Both the position numbers and the translations under genes were made by a program. A DNA stretch of 64,000 nucleotides, taken from assembly GCA_018780145.1 (NCBI GenBank), contig JADMKA010000009.1:18058-82057 (forward strand), read 5' to 3'. This stretch comes from Vitreoscilla sp. GTDB taxonomy: Bacteria; Pseudomonadota; Gammaproteobacteria; Burkholderiales; Burkholderiaceae_C. Position 1 is the first letter of the stretch. Each line of letters starts with the position of its first letter. Positions 56,383-64,000 of this stretch are shown here, piece after piece. Below the pieces are notes generated by a model that worked only from the letters and a program-made list of their open reading frames with translations, was not told the origin of the DNA and made no database searches.

Positions 56383-57057
56383 ATGTCGAATCTCTCCCCC
56401 TCCGACCCGCTGGCGCAGGACTTCGTCGAGTTCTCGGTGAAGGCAGGGGTGTTGCGCTTTGGCGATTTCAAGACCAAGGCGGGGCGGCAGTCGCCGTACT
56501 TCTTCAACACCGGCCTGTTCGACGACGGTGAAAAGCTGATGCGGCTGGGCGAATTCTATGCACGCCGCCTGCTCGCCTCCGGCCTTGAATTCGACATGCT
56601 CTTCGGCCCGGCCTACAAGGGCATCACGCTGGCCGCCGCCGTGGCCATCGGCCTGGCCCGCGAGGGCCGCAGCGTGCCTTACGCCTACAACCGCAAGGAA
56701 GCCAAGGACCACGGCGAAGGCGGCACGCTCGTCGGCGCCCCGGTCAAGGGCCGGGTGCTGATCATCGACGACGTGATCACCGACGGCGCGTCCAAGCGCG
56801 AGGCGGCCGACCTGATCCGCGCCGCCGGCGCCACGCCGGTGGGCGTGGCCATCACGATGGACCGCCAGGAGCGCGCCAAGGACGACCCGGCGGACCGCCG
56901 CTCGGGCGTGCAGTACGTGGAGCAGGTGCTGGGCCTGAAGGTGCTCTCCATCGCCACCCTGGCCGACCTGATGCAGTTCCTGGCCACCACCGGGGACCCG
57001 GTGCTGCGCGCCAACACCGAGCGCGTGGCCGCCTACCGGCAGCGCTACGGTGTCTGA
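56383..57057 (+). CDS. pyrE: Orotate phosphoribosyltransferase
   Basis: 224-residue PyrE of pyrimidine synthesis: orotate plus PRPP to OMP. The flexible catalytic loop has RKEAKDHGEGG, and the PRPP loop is VLIIDDVITDGASKREA (about 125-141). Start MSNLSPSDPLAQDFVEFSVK; ATG 56371 is also in frame but has no ribosome site and would leave only two bases to xthA. Divergent with xthA, as in other Burkholderiales as far as I recall. Confidence 0.95.
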   Translation: MSNLSPSDPLAQDFVEFSVKAGVLRFGDFKTKAGRQSPYFFNTGLFDDGEKLMRLGEFYARRLLASGLEFDMLFGPAYKGITLAAAVAIGLAREGRSVPYAYNRKEAKDHGEGGTLVGAPVKGRVLIIDDVITDGASKREAADLIRAAGATPVGVAITMDRQERAKDDPADRRSGVQYVEQVLGLKVLSIATLADLMQFLATTGDPVLRANTERVAAYRQRYGV

Positions 57058-57064
57058 GGCCGGA

Positions 57065-57757
57065 ATGCCGTCGCTGGCGCGCCGTTCGATGCGCTGGGGC
57101 GTGCTTGTCGGGGCACTGGCCAGCGCGTTCACGGCCGGCGCAGCCAACCCGCCTGCGCCGAAGCCGGGCGACACGGTGGCCCCGATCTACACCTGCATCG
57201 ATTCCCAAGGCCGCCGCCTCAGCTCGGATCGGCCGATACCCGAGTGCCTGAGCCAGGAGCAGAAGCTGCTGCGCCGCGACGGGTCGTCCAAGGCCGTCGT
57301 GCCACCGCTGCTCAGCCCGGAAGAAAAGGCGAAGCAGGACGCTGCCCGCCAGAAGGCCGAGCAGGCCAAGCTGGTGCGCGATGCCGAGGCCCGGCGCGAC
57401 CGCACCCTGCTGTCGCGCTACCCCGACCGTGCCCACCACGAGGACGCCCGCGCCAAGGCCCAGGAGCCGGTGACCCGGCAGATCGAGCTGGCGCGCCAGC
57501 GGTTGGCCGAGCTGGAAACCGAGTCGCAGGCGCTGGCGGCCGAGCGCGACGCGCAGCAAGGCAAGCCCTTGCCGCAGGCCCTGAAGGCGCGCGTGGCCGC
57601 CAACGAGGGCTCGATCGAGGCCCAGCAGACCATCCTGCGCACCCAGCAGGCCGAGCGCGAGCGCCTGACGGAGCAGTTCGACGCCGAGCTGGGCCGCCTG
57701 AAGCTGCTGTGGGCGGCGGCGCCGACGCGGCCGGCGTCAGGAGCCACCACCCCATGA
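57065..57757 (+). CDS. Secreted DUF4124-type protein
   Basis: 230-residue exported protein. The signal peptide MPSLARRSMRWGVLVGALAS leads to a DUF4124 region (IYTCIDSQGRRLSSDRPIPE) and then a long charged helical stretch (EKAKQDAARQKAEQAKLVRD and QRLAELETESQALAAERDAQ), probably coiled coil. ATG 57065 starts eight bases after the pyrE stop; GTG 57050 would overlap it. Function unknown; family members are periplasmic. Confidence 0.75.
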   Translation: MPSLARRSMRWGVLVGALASAFTAGAANPPAPKPGDTVAPIYTCIDSQGRRLSSDRPIPECLSQEQKLLRRDGSSKAVVPPLLSPEEKAKQDAARQKAEQAKLVRDAEARRDRTLLSRYPDRAHHEDARAKAQEPVTRQIELARQRLAELETESQALAAERDAQQGKPLPQALKARVAANEGSIEAQQTILRTQQAERERLTEQFDAELGRLKLLWAAAPTRPASGATTP

Positions 57758-57767
57758 TCGCGGCCGA

Positions 57768-58079
57768 ATGCCGATGACACCGCGGCGCGGGTTCATCCTC
57801 GTCGGCGGCCTGTGCGCGTCGCTGGCGGTGCTGGCCGCACCGGCCAGCTACCAATGCGACGGCGGCATCACCTTCGTGGGCGACTTCAGCCCACGCGCCG
57901 CCCAGGTGCGGCTCGACGGCCAGCAGTTCACGCTGCAACGCGCACGCGAGGCCCGGGAGGCGCGCTATGCCAGTGCCCGCGACGGCATCACGCTGACGCT
58001 CGTGCGCAGCCAGGCCACGCTGTCTCGCAAGGGCCAGCCGCCCCTGAACTGCACCCTGGCGAAGCGAACCACACCGTAG
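57768..58079 (+). CDS. MliC-like lysozyme inhibitor domain protein
   Basis: 103-residue exported protein. Signal peptide FILVGGLCASLAVLAAPA, then YQCDGGITFVGDFSPRAAQV, LDGQQFTLQRAREAREARYA and a second cysteine in PLNCTLAK; the spacing of the two cysteines and the strand pattern match the membrane-bound lysozyme inhibitor (MliC) fold. In MliC the lysozyme-binding site includes a serine/lysine pair; these positions are not obviously kept (ASARDG, LVRSQATLSRKG). It follows the DUF4124 gene by ten bases. Start at 57768 or 57774. Confidence 0.65.
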   Translation: MPMTPRRGFILVGGLCASLAVLAAPASYQCDGGITFVGDFSPRAAQVRLDGQQFTLQRAREAREARYASARDGITLTLVRSQATLSRKGQPPLNCTLAKRTTP

Positions 58080-58124
58080 ACCCGCGTTGATGGCGCCCGC
58101 GCCTGCGGGTAAGCTGGCGCCGCC

Positions 58125-59699
58125 ATGGTCACTGCATCGACATCTCCCCGCTGGCTCCGCCGAGGGTGCTTGCGCACGCTGTGGCTCGCCGGTCTGGCCC
58201 TGTTGGTGTCGTGCGGAGGAGGGGGCGGCAGTGATGGTGGCAGTGGCCCGGGCCTCGCCTACGACGACCCGGTGGTCTACGGCAGCGGCCCCACGGCCTC
58301 CTTGCCCAGCGCGACCGAAGCGGCGGCGGTCACGCCCCACCGGATCACGCTCGGCGGCCGCGACCTGGCCTACACCGCCACCGCCGGCCACCTGACCGCC
58401 CGTGCGTTGGTCGGCAACACTGCACTGGCCAGCGTGTTCTACGTGGCCTACACGCTCGACGGTGCCGACCCCGCCTCCCGGCCGGTGACCTTCTTCTACA
58501 ACGGTGGCCCGGGCTCGGCCAGCGTCTGGTTGCACCTGGGGTCGTTCGCGCCGAAGCGCCTGGTCACCGACGCACCGAGCACCGCACCGGCCACGCCGTT
58601 CGCGCTGGTGGACAACGCCGAATCGATGCTCGACATCTCCGACCTGGTCTTCATCGACGCCGTCGGCACCGGGCTGTCGCAGGCGATCGCGCCCCACATC
58701 AACCGCGACTTCTGGGGCGTGGATACCGATGCCGCGCTGTTCCGCGACGCCATCCGCCGCTGGCGCGACCTGAACCAGCGCACCGCGTCGCCGTTGTTCC
58801 TGTTCGGAGAGTCCTACGGCACGCTGCGCAGCACCGTGCTGGCCGAGCGGCTGGAAAGTGCCGGCGTGCCGCTGGCCGGCGTGATCCTGCAGTCGACCAT
58901 CCTCGACTACAACAGCAACTGCGCGGTGTTCTCGCCCGGCTCCGTGGACTGCACCGGCTTCCTGCCCAGCTACGCGGCGGTGGGCGCCTGGTTCGAGCTG
59001 ACCAGGCCAGCGCAGCCGGACCTGTCGGCCTACATGACCGAGATGCGCGGCTTTGCCGCGCTGGACTATCAACCGGCGGTCGCCGCCTGGCTGGTCGATG
59101 GCTTGTCACCGGCGCCAGACCTGCTGGGCCAGCTCGTCGATCGCACCGGCCTGGGCCTGCCGCAATGGCAGCTGGAGTTCAGCCTCGGCCCGGGCCGCTT
59201 CCAGCGCAACCTGCTGCCGGGCCGGATCACCGGGCGCTACGACGCGCGGATGGCCGTGGCCAACGGCTCGCCGCTGGCCCGCGAGGGCGACCCCTCCTCC
59301 ACGGTGATCAGCGACGAGTTCTACCGGGCGATGCAAGACCTGCTGCCCACGGTGCTGGGCTATGGCACACGGTCCCCGTACCTGACCTTCACCAACGCGA
59401 TCGACTGGTGGGATTTCCGGCACGACGGCCAGGCCTTGCCCGACGGCGTGCCCGACCTGGTGGCCGCGATGACCTTGAACCCCGAGCTGCGCGTGCTCTC
59501 GCTCGCCGGGACCGACGACATTGCCACGCCATTCCACCAGACCGAGCTGGATCTGGCCCGGATGCCCGAGCTGGCGCCCCGGATCACCGTGCGCAACTAC
59601 CGTGGTGGCCACATGACCTACCTGGACGACGCCTCGCGGGCCGCCGAGAAGGCCGACATCGCGGCGTTCTATGCGGCCGCGCTGGAGGCACAGCGATGA
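58125..59699 (+). CDS. Serine carboxypeptidase (peptidase S10)-like lipoprotein
   Basis: 524-residue alpha/beta-hydrolase of the S10 carboxypeptidase family. A lipoprotein signal (LALLVSCGGGGGS, Cys31 or so) anchors it to a membrane. Catalytic Ser230 in FGESYGTLRS, preceded by the oxyanion segment NGGPGSASVWLHLGSF; catalytic Asp near 464-465 in AGTDDIATPF; His496 in YRGGHMTYLD. Such enzymes release C-terminal residues from peptides at acidic pH. Bacterial members are uncommon relative to eukaryotes. Coupled to the next gene by an ATGA overlap. Confidence 0.85.
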   Translation: MVTASTSPRWLRRGCLRTLWLAGLALLVSCGGGGGSDGGSGPGLAYDDPVVYGSGPTASLPSATEAAAVTPHRITLGGRDLAYTATAGHLTARALVGNTALASVFYVAYTLDGADPASRPVTFFYNGGPGSASVWLHLGSFAPKRLVTDAPSTAPATPFALVDNAESMLDISDLVFIDAVGTGLSQAIAPHINRDFWGVDTDAALFRDAIRRWRDLNQRTASPLFLFGESYGTLRSTVLAERLESAGVPLAGVILQSTILDYNSNCAVFSPGSVDCTGFLPSYAAVGAWFELTRPAQPDLSAYMTEMRGFAALDYQPAVAAWLVDGLSPAPDLLGQLVDRTGLGLPQWQLEFSLGPGRFQRNLLPGRITGRYDARMAVANGSPLAREGDPSSTVISDEFYRAMQDLLPTVLGYGTRSPYLTFTNAIDWWDFRHDGQALPDGVPDLVAAMTLNPELRVLSLAGTDDIATPFHQTELDLARMPELAPRITVRNYRGGHMTYLDDASRAAEKADIAAFYAAALEAQR

Positions 59700-60038
59700 G
59701 GTGGCGGCCCGTCATCCTGGCCTCCGTACTGCTCGTGGGCACCGCCAACGCGGTGGGTGACCCGGTGCTGCGCGACCCGGCCATTCCCGAGGCGCTGCGC
59801 ACCACACAGCCCGCCACACCGAGCCGGGGCGCTGAGCTGCAGGCCCAGGTGCAGCGCAAGTTGCGGCAGCGCTTCGACGCCGCCGACACCGGCCGCCAGG
59901 GCCACATCAGCCGCGCCCAGGCCGAGGCCGCCGGCTACGGCTTCGTGGCCAGGCACTTCGACGCCATCGACAGCGCCGGGCATGGCAGCGTCAGCTGGGA
60001 GCAAGTGGCCGCGTTCGTCGCCGGCCGCCAGCGGCGCC

Positions 60039-60067
<29 letters not shown>
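59696..60067 (+). CDS. Secreted protein with two degenerate EF-hand-like loops
   Basis: 123-residue exported protein (signal peptide to about residue 20). Two EF-hand-like segments: [16 protein letters not shown] (loop 64-75) and [16 protein letters not shown] (loop 92-103). Each keeps the first Asp, the central Gly and the hydrophobic residue but lacks acidic residues at loop positions 3, 5 and 12, so calcium binding is doubtful. Start ATG overlaps the carboxypeptidase stop (ATGA). Last 29 bases overlap gatB on the other strand. Confidence 0.75.
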
Positions 60068-61537
<1,470 letters not shown>

Positions 61538-61541
<4 letters not shown>

Positions 61542-63019
61542 GGTGTGCGGGTATGGAAATCGGTGGCCTGCTGGAAGGCATGCGCGGCGTGCAGCAACTG
61601 GCCCTCGGCGAAGTAGTTGCCGATCAGCTGCAAGCCGACGGGCATGCCGCCTTCGCCGAAGCCGGCGGGCACGCTCATGCCCGGCAGCCCGGCCAGGCTG
61701 GCGGGCAGCGTGAAGATGTCGGCCAGGTAGGCCTTGACCGGGTCGTCGCCCTGCTCGCCGATCTTCCAGGCGACCGTCGGCGCCACCGGGCCGGCGATCA
61801 GGTCGCACTGCTGGAAGCAGGCCTGGAAGTCGTCGGCGATCATGCGGCGCAGCTTCTGCGCCTGCAGGTAGTAGGCGTCGTAGTAGCCGTGCGAGAGCAC
61901 GTAGGTGCCGATCATGATGCGGCGCTTCACCTCGGGGCCGAAGCCTTCGGAGCGCGACTTCTTGTACATCTCCAGCAGGTCGCCGTATTGCGCGGCGCGG
62001 TGCCCGTAGCGCACGCCGTCGAAGCGGCTCAGGTTCGAGCTGGCCTCGGCCGGCGCGATGATGTAGTAGACGGGAATGGACAGCTCGGTGCGCGGCAGGC
62101 TCACATCCACCAGCGTCGCGCCGAGCTTTTCGTACTCGGCCAGCGCCGCGCGAACGGCCCCGTTGACGTCGGCCGCCAGCGCCGCGGGGAAGAATTCCTT
62201 GGGCAAGCCGATGCGCAGGCCGCGCAAGGGCTGGGCCGCCGTGGCGCCTTCGCGCACCGACAGCATCTGGGCACGGAAGTCCTGCGGCGGCCGCTGGGCG
62301 CTGGTGGCATCTCGCTCGTCGAAGCCGCTCATCGCCGACAGCAGCAGCGCGCAGTCCTCGGCCGAGCGGGCCATCGGGCCGGCCTGGTCCAGGCTGGAGG
62401 CGAAGGCGATCATCCCGAAGCGCGAGCACACGCCATAGGTGGGCTTGATGCCGGTGATGCCGGAGAAGCTGGCCGGCTGGCGGATCGAGCCGCCGGTGTC
62501 GGTGCCGGTGGCAGCCGGCACCAGGCGGGCCGCCACCGCCGCGGCCGAGCCGCCCGAGGAGCCACCGGGCACGCGGGTGCCGTCCCAGGGGTTGCGCACC
62601 GGGCCGAAGGCCGAGTTCTCGTTGGCCGAGCCCATGGCGAACTCGTCGCAATTGAGCTTGCCCAGCGGCACCGTGCCCGCGGCGTTGAGCCGGGCCACCA
62701 CGGTGGCGTCGAACGGGCTGTCGTAGCCGGCCAGCATCTTCGAGCCGGCGGTGGACGGCATGCCGCGGGTGACGAAGATGTCCTTGTGCGCCACCGGCAC
62801 GCCGGTCAACGCGCCTGCCTGGCCGGCCGCACGGGCCGTGTCCGCTGCACGGGCCGCCGCGCGGGCGCCGCCGGCGTCCACATGCAGGAACGCGCCGAGG
62901 TGTTGGTGGCTGTCAAGCCGTGTGAGCAGGTGTTCGGTGACTTCGGCGCTCGAGACCACCTTGCCGGCCAGCGCGCGGGACAGTGCCGCCACGCCCAGCG
63001 TGTGCAGGTCGGCGCTCAT
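61538..63019 (-). CDS. gatA: Asp/Glu-tRNA(Asn/Gln) amidotransferase subunit A
   Basis: 493-residue amidase-signature glutaminase of the amidotransferase. Catalytic Ser-cisSer-Lys: lysine in [12 protein letters not shown] and the serine stretch [20 protein letters not shown] with [11 protein letters not shown]. It overlaps gatC and gatB by four bases each. It liberates ammonia from glutamine for GatB. Confidence 0.96.
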
Positions 63020-63315
63020 TCGATGACTTTCGGCACGAGGAACAGCCCGTCCTCCAGCGCCGGCGCGCTGGCCTGGTTGCGGGCGCGGTCGTCGGCTTCG
63101 GTGACCACGTCGTCACGCAGGCGCAGCTCGACGGTCTGCACCGCCGACAGCGGGGTGTAGAGCGGCTCGACGCCGCCGGTGTCGACCGCGCTCATCTGCT
63201 CGACGATGCGGAAGAAGCCGTTCAACTGGCCCAGCATCGCATCGGCCTCGGTGCCGGACAGGTCCAGCCGGGCCAAATGGGCGATCCGGCTCACGTCCTC
63301 GGGAGTGAGTGGCAT
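63016..63315 (-). CDS. gatC: Asp/Glu-tRNA(Asn/Gln) amidotransferase subunit C
   Basis: 99-residue Gat[21 protein letters not shown] start and the conserved C-terminal [20 protein letters not shown] with [11 protein letters not shown]. It tethers GatA and GatB. First gene of the gatCAB operon, divergent from mreB. Confidence 0.95.
   Translation of the reverse strand: MPLTPEDVSRIAHLARLDLSGTEADAMLGQLNGFFRIVEQMSAVDTGGVEPLYTPLSAVQTVELRLRDDVVTEADDRARNQASAPALEDGLFLVPKVIE

Positions 63316-64000
<685 letters not shown>

Overview
The window looks like chromosomal DNA of a high-GC betaproteobacterium of the order Burkholderiales. The grounds are the very high G+C with strong third-position bias, a Bug/TctC-type receptor, the gatB-gatA-gatC / mreB divergent arrangement at the right end, and many transport systems for organic acids and peptides. 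Genes are densely packed. No rRNA, tRNA, CRISPR array or insertion sequence was seen by eye.

Layout. 1-8324: a Bug solute receptor (cut by the left edge) diverges from two genes that together resemble ATP-citrate lyase (ATP-grasp subunit, then SucD-like plus citrate-synthase-like subunit), followed by an alpha/beta hydrolase and malic enzyme MaeB; this reads as a carboxylic-acid uptake and cleavage locus. 8562-13090 is accessory: an internally deleted response regulator in front of a NarL-type sensor kinase, a small membrane protein, a truncated PilJ/chemoreceptor-like protein, and a wHTH-nucleotidyltransferase/HEPN pair with its own AT-rich promoter and repeats. 13115-24583: a YejBEF-like peptide ABC transporter with a coupled GNAT acetyltransferase, divergent from four tandem family-5 solute-binding proteins; acetoacetyl-CoA synthetase follows. 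26626-40879: OPT transporter, DUF3297, DUF938 methyltransferase, SMP-30-like protein, APH-like kinase, VOC protein, TrxC, LysR regulator with a divergent small gene, ECF sigma/anti-sigma, AmpG, M48 protease, Crp-like and LuxR-like regulators, and an MBL hydrolase.

41133-48994 is a probable nine-gene operon on the minus strand: a branched-chain-amino-acid-type ABC importer (five genes), cytochrome P450, [2Fe-2S] ferredoxin, MarR regulator and ferredoxin reductase. It looks like a self-contained system that imports an organic substrate, probably an aromatic acid, oxidises it and senses it; a tandem palindrome upstream is the likely operator. 49302-60067 holds a DMT exporter, a YddA-type ABC transporter, a DUF885 protein, an unknown secreted protein, a cytochrome c lipoprotein, xthA, pyrE and a set of secreted proteins (DUF4124, MliC-like, S10 carboxypeptidase, EF-hand-like). 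60039-64000 holds gatBAC and the start of mreB.

The most unusual items are the ATP-citrate-lyase-like pair with an altered citrate-site residue, the P450/importer operon with its operator, the Yej/GNAT/four-receptor locus, and the MNT/HEPN pair. Family assignments come from recognising motifs in the translated sequence; no database search was run.
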